Part shown: positions 1 to 7,641 of the stretch, one piece after another
Layout: every line of letters begins with the position of its first letter
Position numbering within the stretch: the stretch's first letter is position 1
NCBI GenBank assembly: GCA_002476905.1
Contig: DLND01000201.1
Span: 1 to 25,273, forward strand
From: Flavobacteriales bacterium UBA7519
GTDB lineage: Bacteria; Bacteroidota; Bacteroidia; Flavobacteriales; Weeksellaceae
DNA length: 25,273 bases
Reading direction: 5' to 3'
The notes under the pieces: generated by a model
Databases searched by the model: none
Told to the model about the DNA's origin: nothing
The model's input: the letters and a program-made list of their open reading frames with translations, nothing else
Made by a program: the position numbers and the translations under genes

Positions 1-878
1 TCGCTGCCTGACTGATCCTGAATGCCAAAAAAGCCTTCTGACGCATTATAGATCTCATAATACCGGATATTCTTTCCGATGATTTCCTTATACTGATTTT
101 TATAGGGTTTGAAGCTGATACCACCGTGAAAAAACACTTCCAGATTGGGCCAAAGCTCACCGATGTTTTGTTTTCCGGTTTCCTGCAATGTTCTTTGCAA
201 AAGTACCATCATCCAGCTTGGAACACCTGTAAGGCTGCCTACATCTTCATTCCTAACCTCAGTAATGATTGCCTTCATCTTACTTTCCCACTCGGACATC
301 AAAGAAATTTTTTTATTAGGCGTATTGATGATTTCTACCCAAAACGGAAGATTCTCAATAAGAATCGCAGAAAGGTCTCCAAATTTTGTATTGAAATCTT
401 GGTAAGTTTCCGCACTGCCGCCCAGCCTTAGGTTCTTATGCTGAAAAAGCTCACTTTGAGGATGATTATTAACATAAATGGAAACCATATCTTTCCCAGC
501 TTTGTAGTGACAATCTTCCAAACTTTCTGCGGTAATAGGGATGTATTTGCTTTTGGCATTGGTAGTTCCGGAAGATTTTGCAAACTGTTTTATTAGTCCG
601 GGCCAGATCACATCTTTCTTGCCTTGTCTCGCCTTTTCTATATACGGTTCAAAGTCTTCATAACAAACTACGGGTACTTTTCTCTGGAAATCCCTGTAAT
701 TAGAAATGGTACTGAAGCCATACTTCTGCCCATACTCGGTTTCCTCGGCATGGAACAACTGAGAAAACAAAAGTCCTTCCTGAGTTTCCACAGGAAATTT
801 TATAAAATGTTCTATCTGATCTATCCTTTGACGGATAAACCAATTGACCACTGTATTAAAAAGAGCCTTTGTTGCCAT
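1..878 (-). CDS. GH3 auxin-responsive-promoter family protein, N-terminal part (cut by window edge)
   Basis: An open frame of 292 codons runs from an ATG at 878 to the window edge with no stop. GH3 proteins belong to the acyl-adenylate superfamily: they activate a carboxylic acid with ATP and, in plants, join it to an amino acid. Visible here are the ATP/AMP motif KSSGTTNAKSKYIP (residues 101-114) and the downstream YNASEG motif (277-282), the GH3 equivalent of the adenylate-binding YxxSEG. The family is usually about 500 residues, so roughly 40% is outside the window. It is transcribed from its own promoter-like box just upstream and is separated from L25 by a terminator. The substrate of bacterial GH3 proteins is not known to me. 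Family assignment is firm; function is not. Confidence 0.88.
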   Translation of the reverse strand, partial: MATKALFNTVVNWFIRQRIDQIEHFIKFPVETQEGLLFSQLFHAEETEYGQKYGFSTISNYRDFQRKVPVVCYEDFEPYIEKARQGKKDVIWPGLIKQFAKSSGTTNAKSKYIPITAESLEDCHYKAGKDMVSIYVNNHPQSELFQHKNLRLGGSAETYQDFNTKFGDLSAILIENLPFWVEIINTPNKKISLMSEWESKMKAIITEVRNEDVGSLTGVPSWMMVLLQRTLQETGKQNIGELWPNLEVFFHGGISFKPYKNQYKEIIGKNIRYYEIYNASEGFFGIQDQSGS

Positions 879-884
879 GCTTCA

Positions 885-892
885 CAAATATA
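885..892 (-). promoter_or_regulatory. -7 box of GH3 gene promoter
   Basis: On the minus strand this reads TATATTTG, a full match to the Bacteroidota -7 consensus TAnnTTTG. It lies 6 nt before the ATG at 878, so the message would be almost leaderless. No clear -33 TTTG was found. Confidence 0.45.
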
Positions 893-1030
893 ATAAATTT
901 TGAGTTTGGAAAATAGCCTCGAACTATGAAACATTAAAACAGTTGTCTATTATTGATTTAAATCGAAATGATTGTACTAGGGATCCATTAGTATAGTGGT
1001 TCTATCGCCTTATTGATAAGACTATATAGA

Positions 1031-1060
1031 CAAAAAAAACCACAAGAATATCTTGTGGTT
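1031..1060 (-). terminator. Rho-independent terminator after L25 gene
   Basis: A perfect 10-bp stem (1038-1047 with 1051-1060, arms AACCACAAGA and its complement, 3-nt loop) is followed on the minus strand by a run of Ts (1037-1032). It lies about 25 nt past the L25 stop codon and isolates the GH3 gene from it. Confidence 0.85.
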
Positions 1061-1085
1061 GTGTATACCAATGGTATCTAATTTA

Positions 1086-1727
1086 TTATTCTGCTGAAGT
1101 TTCCTCAGTTGTAGCTTCTGCTGCTCCCTCTGTTACTTCTTCTTCATCCTCATCTTCCATTGCAGCAGCACCGCCTTTCATTGCATTTCTAGACATCTTA
1201 ACAGCAGCAACTACTGCATTGTCTGGATGCATAAACGTGTACGCTTCGTTTTTAAGAGCAGCAACATAAAGTTTGTTACCAATTCTTAAAGGAGTTACAT
1301 CTACCACGATCTCATCTGGCAAGTTTGCAGGTATAGCCTTAACTTTCAGTTTTCTGAATGATTGTCTAAGAACACCTCCGGCTACAACACCTTTTGAACG
1401 TCCAGTGATTCTTACAGGAACTTCCATAATTACAGGCTTATCTTCTGATAATTGATAGAAATCTACGTGTAGGATTCTGTCTGTGATCGGGTGGAACTGG
1501 ATATCCTGAAGAACAGCAGGAATTGTTTGTCCGTCAACCTCAATAGATACCGTGTGTGCTTCAGGCGTGTAAACAAGATTTTTGAAAGATTTCTCTTCTG
1601 TAGAGAAATTCAAAGGCTCATTACCACCATAAACAACACAAGGAACTAATTCAGCATCACGTAAAGCTTTTGTAGACTTCTTGCCCACGTTTTCTCTTTT
1701 TGTACCTTGAATTGTAATTGATTTCAT
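1086..1727 (-). CDS. rplY: 50S ribosomal protein L25/general stress protein Ctc
   Basis: This 213-residue protein is the long (Ctc/TL5) form of bacterial L25, which binds 5S rRNA on the large ribosomal subunit. The N-terminal L25 domain (about 1-95, opening with [16 protein letters not shown] and containing VPCVVYGG) is followed by a beta-rich C-terminal domain (about 100-180) and a very acidic tail (from about 190, MEDEDEEEV and further Glu/Thr/Ala). Short L25 forms lack the second domain. The ATG start is followed at once by the conserved beta strand. It sits 45 nt downstream of prs, a frequent neighbour of rplY/ctc in bacteria, but has its own promoter box and a strong terminator. Confidence 0.95.
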   Translation of the reverse strand: MKSITIQGTKRENVGKKSTKALRDAELVPCVVYGGNEPLNFSTEEKSFKNLVYTPEAHTVSIEVDGQTIPAVLQDIQFHPITDRILHVDFYQLSEDKPVIMEVPVRITGRSKGVVAGGVLRQSFRKLKVKAIPANLPDEIVVDVTPLRIGNKLYVAALKNEAYTFMHPDNAVVAAVKMSRNAMKGGAAAMEDEDEEEVTEGAAEATTEETSAE

Positions 1728-1753
1728 TATATAATGATTAAAATTTGAGGTTG

Positions 1754-1761
1754 CAAATATA
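1754..1761 (-). promoter_or_regulatory. -7 box of rplY promoter
   Basis: The minus strand reads TATATTTG followed by C, matching TAnnTTTG. It is 26 nt before the rplY ATG, in the short gap behind prs, so rplY can be transcribed independently of prs. Confidence 0.5.
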
Positions 1762-1772
1762 GTAATTTTTTT

Positions 1773-2711
1773 TTATATAATGAATTTATCACTTATCGAT
1801 TGATGCTCGTGCACACTTTTCATTACATCCGCAAACAGTGAAGCGCAGGAAAGCACTTTTATTTTTGACGATAAGCCTTCTTTCAGTGGAATAGAATCTG
1901 TTACGATAACTTCCTGCAATTTAGAATTTTCTATATTTTCGTACGCTTTTCCGGACAGCACACCGTGAGTTGCCATTGCTCTGACTGATTTTGCTCCTTT
2001 ATCCATCAGGATGTCTGCCGCTTTACAAAGTGTTCCTGCTGTATCAATCATATCATCGATAAGGATTACGTTTTTATCCGTCACATCACCTATAAGGAAC
2101 ATTTCCTCTACTACATTCGCTTTCTTTCTTTCTTTGTAAGCTATTACCACATCAGCCCCAAGGTGTCCTGCATAATTCTTCGCTCTTTTTGCTCCACCCA
2201 TATCCGGTGATGCAATGGTTAAATTATCTAATTTTAGAGACTGAATGTAATCTACAAAAATAGTGGATGCATAAAGATGGTCCACAGGAATTTCGAAAAA
2301 GCCCTGAATCTGATCCGCATGTAAATCCATAGTCATTATCCTTGTAGCACCGGCAGCAGTAAGAAGGTTGGCCACTAATTTCGCCCCTATTGGCGCTCTT
2401 GGCTTATCTTTTCTATCCTGCCTTGCCAATCCATAATAAGGAATTACGACAGTGATATTTTTGGCGGATGCTCTTTTTGCCGCATCAATCATTAATAGTA
2501 ATTCCAAAAGATTATCTGCCGGCGGAAACGTGGATGCGATAAGAAAAACTCTTGCACCTCTTACCGATTGTTCCAAAACCGGTTCAAATTCGCCGTCGCT
2601 GAAATGCTGAATGTTAATCTTGCCTAAAGGCTGCCCATACGATTGAGCGATTTTTTCTGCCAGCTCGTGGCTGGTTCTTGTAGAGAACAAATAACTTGCT
2701 TGGTCTAACAT
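1773..2711 (-). CDS. prs: Ribose-phosphate pyrophosphokinase (PRPP synthetase)
   Basis: This 312-residue enzyme, the usual length for class I PRPP synthetases, transfers pyrophosphate from ATP to ribose 5-phosphate to give PRPP for purine, pyrimidine, NAD, His and Trp synthesis. Motifs in order: FSDGE (37-41), the ATP-loop sequence YYGLARQDRK (92-101), the DLHADQIQGFF segment (129-139) and the PRPP-binding loop LIDDMIDTAGT (217-227). The ATG at 2711 is preceded by a promoter box, and a longer reading upstream has no family homology. The gene is cytoplasmic and lies between the bacilliredoxin terminator and rplY. Nothing odd was seen. Confidence 0.96.
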   Translation of the reverse strand: MLDQASYLFSTRTSHELAEKIAQSYGQPLGKINIQHFSDGEFEPVLEQSVRGARVFLIASTFPPADNLLELLLMIDAAKRASAKNITVVIPYYGLARQDRKDKPRAPIGAKLVANLLTAAGATRIMTMDLHADQIQGFFEIPVDHLYASTIFVDYIQSLKLDNLTIASPDMGGAKRAKNYAGHLGADVVIAYKERKKANVVEEMFLIGDVTDKNVILIDDMIDTAGTLCKAADILMDKGAKSVRAMATHGVLSGKAYENIENSKLQEVIVTDSIPLKEGLSSKIKVLSCASLFADVMKSVHEHQSISDKFII

Positions 2712-2724
2712 TTTTACTTTTTTG

Positions 2725-2732
2725 CAAATTTA
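2725..2732 (-). promoter_or_regulatory. -7 box of prs promoter
   Basis: The minus strand reads TAAATTTG followed by C, matching TAnnTTTG, 13 nt before the prs start codon. The implied leader is very short, as for the GH3 gene and mraZ. Confidence 0.5.
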
Positions 2733-2862
2733 TAAAATAATGAAAAGTCTGAAAGTCGATTTTTGAACTTTTCTGAGATTCTTTTCCTAAACTGTGTAAT
2801 CGAAAATACGCCAACGACCACTATGGGTGACATTGCCTCGAAATTTTATATTAAAAACCCAT

Positions 2863-2894
2863 AAAAAAACCAGAATATTTCTATTCTGGTTTTT
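2863..2894 (-). terminator. Terminator after bacilliredoxin gene
   Basis: A 13-bp stem (2865-2877 with 2882-2894, core CCAGAATA) closes a 4-nt loop, with T-rich sequence on the minus-strand 3' side. It begins 9 nt after the stop codon. Confidence 0.85.
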
Positions 2895-2902
2895 AATTTT
2901 TC

Positions 2903-3313
2903 TTAGCAATACTCATCGAAAGCAGCCTGAAGATTTGCAGCAATTGCACCTGCCGGATTACCTTCTATGTGGTGTCTTTCTAACATGTGCACCAACTCGC
3001 CATCCTTGAAAAGAGCTACAGCTGGTGAACTCGGAGGGAAAGGTGCAAGTAACCTTCTAGCTTCTGCTACGGCCTCTGTATCAAAACCTGCAAATGCTGT
3101 TACCAAGTGATCGGGCTTTTTCTCACCGGTCAAAGAGTACAACACGCCTGGCCTTGCTGCTCCTGCCGCACATCCACAAACGGAATTGATTACTAAAAGA
3201 GTGGTTCCGCTTTGCTTGATAGCTTCGTCAACCTGTGCTGGTGTTGTAAGGTCTTGGAAACCTTTATCTGTAAGTTCTGCCTTCATTGGCAATACTAAAT
3301 CTGCTGGATACAT
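2903..3313 (-). CDS. Bacilliredoxin, BrxA/BrxB (YphP/YqiW) family
   Basis: This 136-residue thioredoxin-fold protein carries the family's CGC active site at residues 46-48 in VINSVCGCAAGAARP. BrxA/BrxB proteins remove bacillithiol from mixed disulfides on proteins after oxidative stress, so the gene suggests that the organism makes bacillithiol, as many Flavobacteriia do. The length is normal for the family. A further Cys is the last residue, which I cannot assign a role. It is monocistronic by sequence, with its own promoter box and terminator. I do not choose between brxA and brxB. Confidence 0.92.
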   Translation of the reverse strand: MYPADLVLPMKAELTDKGFQDLTTPAQVDEAIKQSGTTLLVINSVCGCAAGAARPGVLYSLTGEKKPDHLVTAFAGFDTEAVAEARRLLAPFPPSSPAVALFKDGELVHMLERHHIEGNPAGAIAANLQAAFDEYC

Positions 3314-3341
3314 AATTATATATTTAGATTAATTTGAACTG

Positions 3342-3349
3342 CAAATTTA
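3342..3349 (-). promoter_or_regulatory. -7 box of bacilliredoxin promoter
   Basis: The minus strand reads TAAATTTG followed by C, matching TAnnTTTG, 28 nt before the ATG at 3313. The sequence from about 3350 to 3474 upstream shows no gene or other recognised element. Confidence 0.5.
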
Positions 3350-3474
3350 TCAAATAAAACTTTGATTATCTTATTTATCATTCTATTAAAATCATTCCGA
3401 AAATCTATTGAGCCATTTTGACAGAAAATTGCTTCAAACTAATCGCTTTTTGGATTCGGATATTTCAATTTAGT

Positions 3475-3509
3475 AAATAAAAAACCTAAAATCCGAAGAT
3501 TCTAGGTTT
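3475..3509 (-). terminator. Terminator at the end of the ftsZ-yqeY transcript
   Basis: On the minus strand, arms AAACCTA and AATC (with one mismatch) close a TTCG tetraloop (3494-3497) and are followed by a T-rich run. It lies about 100 nt past the yqeY stop, beyond a GGAAG-type repeat, and is the first good terminator downstream of the dcw cluster. Confidence 0.8.
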
Positions 3510-3548
3510 AATCAAATCGATATGCATATTAAGTATATCCTTTTTAGG

Positions 3549-3609
3549 GTGGAAGTTGGAGGATAGATGTAGGAAGAAAACGTCAAGCACCTGGCTTCCC
3601 GCTTCCAGC
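3549..3609. repeat. GGAAG-type imperfect inverted repeat
   Basis: The plus strand starts GGAAGTTGGAGGATAG and ends GGCTTCCCGCTTCCAGC, so the halves are rough reverse complements. The same type of sequence occurs inside ftsA, ftsQ and murG in this window. It sits between the yqeY stop and the terminator. Confidence 0.6.
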
Positions 3610-3612
3610 AAT

Positions 3613-4059
3613 TTAAGAAAGTAACTTCTTAACCATCTCGGAAATACTTTTTCCGTCAGATTTTCCGGCGAGTGCTTTGGAAGCAACGCCCATTACTTTT
3701 CCTAAATCTTTTAGAGATTCTGCTCCTGTTTCAGAAATGATTTTTTTGATTTCTGATTCTAATTCTTCAGCAGACAATTGTTTTGGAAGAAATTTTTCAA
3801 TCACTTTGGATTGAGCTTCTTCTACTTCAGCAAGGTCTGTTCTTCCCTGAGCCGTAAATTGCTCGTAAGAATCCTTTCTCTGCTTTATCATTCTTTGCAA
3901 AATAGCAATCTCTTGTTCTGTAGTAACTTCAGCGCCTCTTGCTTCCGTTTGTAACAACAGAATCTGTGCTTTGACTGCACGAAGAGAATCCAAAGCAACT
4001 CTGTCTTTCTCACGCATTGCGGTTTTTATCGCATCACTTATTATAGTTTCTAAACTCAT
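3613..4059 (-). CDS. GatB/YqeY domain-containing protein
   Basis: This 148-residue protein matches the YqeY family: it opens SLETIISDAIKTAMREKD, has the helical core ALDSLRAVKAQILLLQTE, and ends with a small helical domain containing GKVMGVASKALAGKSDGKSIS. That C-terminal domain resembles the tail of GatB and GatE, where it contacts tRNA, but YqeY stands alone and its role is unsettled. The length is typical. It follows ftsZ by 82 nt on the same strand without a visible promoter between them, so it is probably the last gene of the dcw transcript, a common order in Flavobacteriia. Confidence 0.92.
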   Translation of the reverse strand: MSLETIISDAIKTAMREKDRVALDSLRAVKAQILLLQTEARGAEVTTEQEIAILQRMIKQRKDSYEQFTAQGRTDLAEVEEAQSKVIEKFLPKQLSAEELESEIKKIISETGAESLKDLGKVMGVASKALAGKSDGKSISEMVKKLLS

Positions 4060-4069
4060 TTTTTCAATT

Positions 4070-4141
4070 TTGGTTGGTGGCTGCTAGCTGATTTTTGATG
4101 GTCAAAACTCTATCAACAAACAACTGAAAACTATCAACTAA
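4070..4141. repeat. Low-complexity repeat in the ftsZ-yqeY spacer
   Basis: The spacer is built from short recurring units, first GGTTGGTGGCTGCTAGCTG and then ATCAAC/ACTATCAACTA words. The latter are the reverse complement of the AGTTGATAGTTGTTAG words in the mraZ-rsmH spacer, so the two spacers share a repeat family. Confidence 0.5.
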
Positions 4142-6022
4142 TTAATCTACATCTTTATTAAGGAAACGGTTTTCTCTCAGTTGCATACTTCCGTTGTTGT
4201 CAGACAAATACGTGTTGATGTGTTGGTCTGATGCATTGGAACCATCTATGTTTATATTTTTCCTTTTGAAAGCCGGAACGGTTTCAAAAACATTTTCATT
4301 ATCAAACTGTTGATATCTGGAATTGAATTCTTTCAGCTTGTTTCTTCTTTCCATCGCTTTGGAAGAGTCAGAAGTTTTGTTGAAAAATGTGAATCCGCTT
4401 TCAGTTTCCTGAACTGGTTCTTCCAATTTTTGCTCAACAATTTCTTCTTTAACTTCCGATGTGAAAGAAAAAGCAGTAGGATTTTCCGTTTTCTTTATTT
4501 CCTCAGTTTGTGTTTCATCAGTCAATTCAGTCTTAATTTCTGAAACTACTTGCTTTTCTATCACAGGAAATTCCTCTTCAAAAGCCGTTTCGTTGATTGT
4601 GAACGTTACTTCAACAGGCTTTTCAATTTCTTCTTCTTTGAAAGATGCTTTTGGCTTATCTTCCACTTCGAAAGTAAAAGATTGTGGTTCCAAATCGAGA
4701 TCATAGCTATCGTCTTCGTCAAAATTGAAAAGGTTATATTCTTGCTTTTCGTTTGGTCGATAATCATTTGAGAAATCTTGGATTTCCTCGTTTTCGATGA
4801 TTTGCGTTTCGGTTTTAACTTCTTCCACAAGACTTTCTCCTAAAGAATTAGTTGGAAAATTCGAAGTTCTGAAATCGTCATCATCTTCTAATCGAAAAAA
4901 ATTCTTTCCAGATTCTGGCTGTTGTCTTTCTTCCTGGGCTCGGCTTTTAAACGGAGATTCTCTATGTCTGGAAGAAGGCGTTGGTCTGTCTTCCAAAGTA
5001 TATTTGATGGTCTCCGTAACGCCAGAGTGCTTTCTGTCTTCATTAGAGAAACCAGTTGCAATCACCAAAACGCTCACTGCGTCGCCCAATTCCTCATCTG
5101 TTCCAACTCCAAAAATGATGTCTGCTGTGTTTCCAGCCTCTTTTTGGATATAATCCATAATCACCCCGATTTCGTCCATCGTTACCTCAGAAACACCACT
5201 TCTAATCAACAATAGAACGTTTTTCGCACCGGTGATTTTGTTGTCATTTAACAATGGTGAATCCAAGGCTTTTTTAACCGCTTCTTCTGCTTTTTTCTCT
5301 CCAGTGGCAACGCCGGTTGACATCAACGCTGTCCCGGAATTAGCCAAAACAGATTTCGCATCTCGGAAGTCAATATTAACATCAAAATAACCAGTAATTA
5401 CCTCTGCCATTCCTTTTGCAGCATTGGTCAAAACTTCATCAGCTTTGGAGAATCCTTGTTTGAAACCTAGATTTCCGAATTGCTGTCTTAGTTTATCATT
5501 ATTGATGACAATCAAAGAATCAACATTGTTTCTTAGTTTTTCCAAACCTAAATTCGCTTGGTCCAATCTTCTTTTTCCTTCAAAACTAAAAGGTACGGTT
5601 ACGATTCCTACCGTAAGAATTCCCATTTCCTTAGCTACTTTTGCAATCACAGGCGCAGCACCGGTTCCCGTTCCACCCCCCATTCCGGCAGTGATGAAAA
5701 CCATTTTGGTGTTTTGTCCCATTGATGCTTTGATATCATCAATACTTTCAATGGCAGCTTTTTCTCCCACTTCTGGGTCAGCTCCAGCTCCAAGACCTTC
5801 TGTCATTGTTACGCCCAACTGCACTTTGTTGGCCACAGGATTATTATCAAGCGTCTGTGCATCGGTATTACAGATCACGAAATCTACACCGTAGATTCCT
5901 TTCTCGTACATATGTTTCAGCGCATTGTTTCCACCGCCACCAACACCGATAACTTTGATGATAGAGGAATTCCCTTTTGGAAGGTCAAATGAAAATCCTT
6001 GTGTATTATTTATATTATCCAT
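4142..6022 (-). CDS. ftsZ: Cell division protein FtsZ
   Basis: FtsZ is the tubulin-like GTPase that forms the cytokinetic ring. The N-terminal GTPase domain shows the glycine-rich VIGVGGGGNNA (24-34) and the tubulin signature GGGTGTG (115-121), and the synergy-loop region around NIDFRDAKSVL supplies the catalytic Asp. After about residue 335 comes a long, acidic, probably disordered linker of more than 250 residues, rich in Glu, Lys and Thr, and then a conserved-looking end (MQLRENRFLNKDVD) that should bind FtsA and other partners. The total of 626 residues is long compared with about 380 in E. coli, though long linkers are usual in Bacteroidota. It follows ftsA by 106 nt. Confidence 0.97.
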   Translation of the reverse strand: MDNINNTQGFSFDLPKGNSSIIKVIGVGGGGNNALKHMYEKGIYGVDFVICNTDAQTLDNNPVANKVQLGVTMTEGLGAGADPEVGEKAAIESIDDIKASMGQNTKMVFITAGMGGGTGTGAAPVIAKVAKEMGILTVGIVTVPFSFEGKRRLDQANLGLEKLRNNVDSLIVINNDKLRQQFGNLGFKQGFSKADEVLTNAAKGMAEVITGYFDVNIDFRDAKSVLANSGTALMSTGVATGEKKAEEAVKKALDSPLLNDNKITGAKNVLLLIRSGVSEVTMDEIGVIMDYIQKEAGNTADIIFGVGTDEELGDAVSVLVIATGFSNEDRKHSGVTETIKYTLEDRPTPSSRHRESPFKSRAQEERQQPESGKNFFRLEDDDDFRTSNFPTNSLGESLVEEVKTETQIIENEEIQDFSNDYRPNEKQEYNLFNFDEDDSYDLDLEPQSFTFEVEDKPKASFKEEEIEKPVEVTFTINETAFEEEFPVIEKQVVSEIKTELTDETQTEEIKKTENPTAFSFTSEVKEEIVEQKLEEPVQETESGFTFFNKTSDSSKAMERRNKLKEFNSRYQQFDNENVFETVPAFKRKNINIDGSNASDQHINTYLSDNNGSMQLRENRFLNKDVD

Positions 6023-6044
6023 AGTATGTTATTTTTTTAAATTT

Positions 6045-6120
6045 TGTTAAATCGTTAAATCGTTGATTTGCAAAATTGGCTTTTGCTGGTTTTACGATTC
6101 CACGATTCCGCGATTTTACA
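6045..6120. repeat. Hairpin element with AAATCG words in the ftsA-ftsZ spacer
   Basis: The plus strand carries AAATCGTTAAATCGTTGATTT, then a perfect 6-bp hairpin GCAAAA-TTGGC-TTTTGC (6070-6086), then ACGATTCCACGATTCCGCG. The outer halves are degenerate reverse complements (AATCG words against CGATT words), so the whole spacer can fold as one long imperfect hairpin in the ftsA-ftsZ message. Confidence 0.6.
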
Positions 6121-6128
6121 ATTATTAA

Positions 6129-7523
6129 TTACTCTTCTACTTCCTCGAAGAATTTTTTCACTTTATCCATTAGAGATTGTCCGAAAGTTAGTTTGTTTCT
6201 TCTGGCTTGTTCTTTTGGTTTTGCAATTTCCGCTGGAGTCTCGATGATGGAAGATGGATGATTTTCCACTTCGGTTTTTTGGTTGGCAACTTCCAACTTC
6301 TGACTTCCCTCTTCTTTCTTTTCTTCGATAATTTCTTCTTCAGTTGGAATGATTTTTTTATCTCTGATTTTAAGACTTTCCATCAATAAACCGATTGACG
6401 TTGCAAATTCCGGTCCTTTCAGATATTGGTTTTTGTCATTCGCAACATATTCGTTAGCGAAACCAATTCTGCTGTCGAAACCTGTTGTATAATTCGCTAA
6501 CTGACGAAGGTTTCTCAAGTTGGAACCACCGCCTGTCAAAACGATTCCGGCAATCAGTTTTTTCTTTTGTTCGAATGCGCCGTAAGCCTTTAATTCAGTA
6601 TTGACCATTTCAAGAATTTCTTCAACTCTGGCATTGATAATCTGAGCCAAAACCTTCAACGAAATCTCCTTATCCGGACGACCGTGCAATCCTGGGATTG
6701 TTACATAAGTGCTGTCTTTTTCCAATTCCGGAACAGACGAACCGAATTTCACTTTCAGTTGTTCTGCGTGTTTCTCGATGATTGAACATCCTTCCTTGAT
6801 ATCATCAGTGATAATTCCACCACCGTAAGGAATCACGCAAGTATGACGAATGATGTTGTCCTTGAAAATCGCGATATCCGTAGTTCCACCACCAATATCA
6901 ACAATCGCAACACCTGCTTCTTTTTCTTCTTTTGTAAGAACCGCTTCAGACGATGCCAAAGGTTCCAATGTCAAAGCTTCCATTTCCAGACCAGCTTCGC
7001 GAACACATCTTGCAATGTTTCTGATGGAACCCATCTGTCCAACAACAACGTGGAAATTAGCTTCTAATCTTTTGCCGTGCATCCCGACCGGTTCCTGGAT
7101 TTCGCCTTCAGAATCTACTTTGTATTCCTGAGGCAAAACGTGGATGATTTCTTCACCAGGCAACATTACCAATTTCTTCACCTGGTCTTTTAGTTTCTCG
7201 ATATCATCTTCTGTGATGTATCTATCCGGATGCTCTCTCATTATATAATCCGAATGTTGGAGAGAACGGATATGTTTTCCTGCAATTCCTACAGTTACCT
7301 TGTGGATAGGAACACCAGCGCTGGATTGCGCTTCTGCAACTGCAGTTTTGATGGAATTGATGGTTTGGGAAATGTTGTTCACGATTCCTTTGTGAACACC
7401 AAGACTTTTAGCCTTCCCAACGCCCAGGATTTCTATTTTCCCGTGAGCGTTTCGTCTGCCGACAATGGCGACAATCTTAGTTGTCCCAATGTCCAGACCT
7501 ACTGAATACTCTTGATTTTCCAT
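6129..7523 (-). CDS. ftsA: Cell division protein FtsA
   Basis: FtsA is an actin-like ATPase that ties FtsZ to the membrane. The fold is visible from VGLDIGTTKIVAIVG (8-22, phosphate 1) and VDIGGGTTDIAIF (phosphate 2), with GIVLTGGGSNLRNL near 330. The last 20 residues (KLTFGQSLMDKVKKFFEEVEE) form an amphipathic helix expected to insert in the membrane. Between the core and this helix is a charged linker (about 390-443). Part of the linker, GSQKLEV near 405-414, is encoded by a GGAAG-type repeat also found in ftsQ and murG. At 464 residues it is longer than the E. coli protein (about 420) because of this linker. Confidence 0.97.
   Translation of the reverse strand: MENQEYSVGLDIGTTKIVAIVGRRNAHGKIEILGVGKAKSLGVHKGIVNNISQTINSIKTAVAEAQSSAGVPIHKVTVGIAGKHIRSLQHSDYIMREHPDRYITEDDIEKLKDQVKKLVMLPGEEIIHVLPQEYKVDSEGEIQEPVGMHGKRLEANFHVVVGQMGSIRNIARCVREAGLEMEALTLEPLASSEAVLTKEEKEAGVAIVDIGGGTTDIAIFKDNIIRHTCVIPYGGGIITDDIKEGCSIIEKHAEQLKVKFGSSVPELEKDSTYVTIPGLHGRPDKEISLKVLAQIINARVEEILEMVNTELKAYGAFEQKKKLIAGIVLTGGGSNLRNLRQLANYTTGFDSRIGFANEYVANDKNQYLKGPEFATSIGLLMESLKIRDKKIIPTEEEIIEEKKEEGSQKLEVANQKTEVENHPSSIIETPAEIAKPKEQARRNKLTFGQSLMDKVKKFFEEVEE
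6246..6310. repeat. GGAAG-type inverted repeat inside ftsA
   Basis: The plus strand begins GATGGAAGATGGATG and ends ACTTCCAACTTCTGACTTCC, giving opposed GGAAG arms as in the repeat at 3549-3609. It lies in frame in the FtsA linker codons and keeps the reading frame open. Confidence 0.5.
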
Positions 7524-7550
7524 TATATGCTCGATTTGATTTTTTTAATT

Positions 7551-7637
7551 TTTAACGCAAAGTCCGCAAAGTTTTGTTTTACCATTATTATGCTTTTAAG
7601 CTCGCAAAGGCGTTTCACTCAGCTAAGACTTTTATTT
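7551..7637. repeat. AACGCAA repeat, solo copy (element A)
   Basis: It fills the ftsQ-ftsA spacer. It shares TTTTTAACGCAA with element B (8665-8676), a TCGCAAAGGCG-like core with B, and TTTCACTCAGC (7613-7623) with the reverse complement of element C (9140-9150). Confidence 0.7.
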
Positions 7638-7641
7638 TTAT

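Noticed and set aside
1065..1077. Palindrome ATACCAATGGTAT between the L25 stop and its terminator
   Set aside because: Arms are 6 bp with a one-base centre, so it cannot fold as a hairpin; a single weak palindrome is expected by chance.
2823..2863. Inverted TATGGGT/ACCCATA words upstream of the prs promoter
   Set aside because: Seven-bp arms separated by nearly 30 nt of unrelated sequence; no link to a known operator.
5424..5894. A 156-codon open frame on the plus strand
   Set aside because: It is antisense to the conserved GTPase domain of ftsZ; its composition is a mirror of ftsZ codons.
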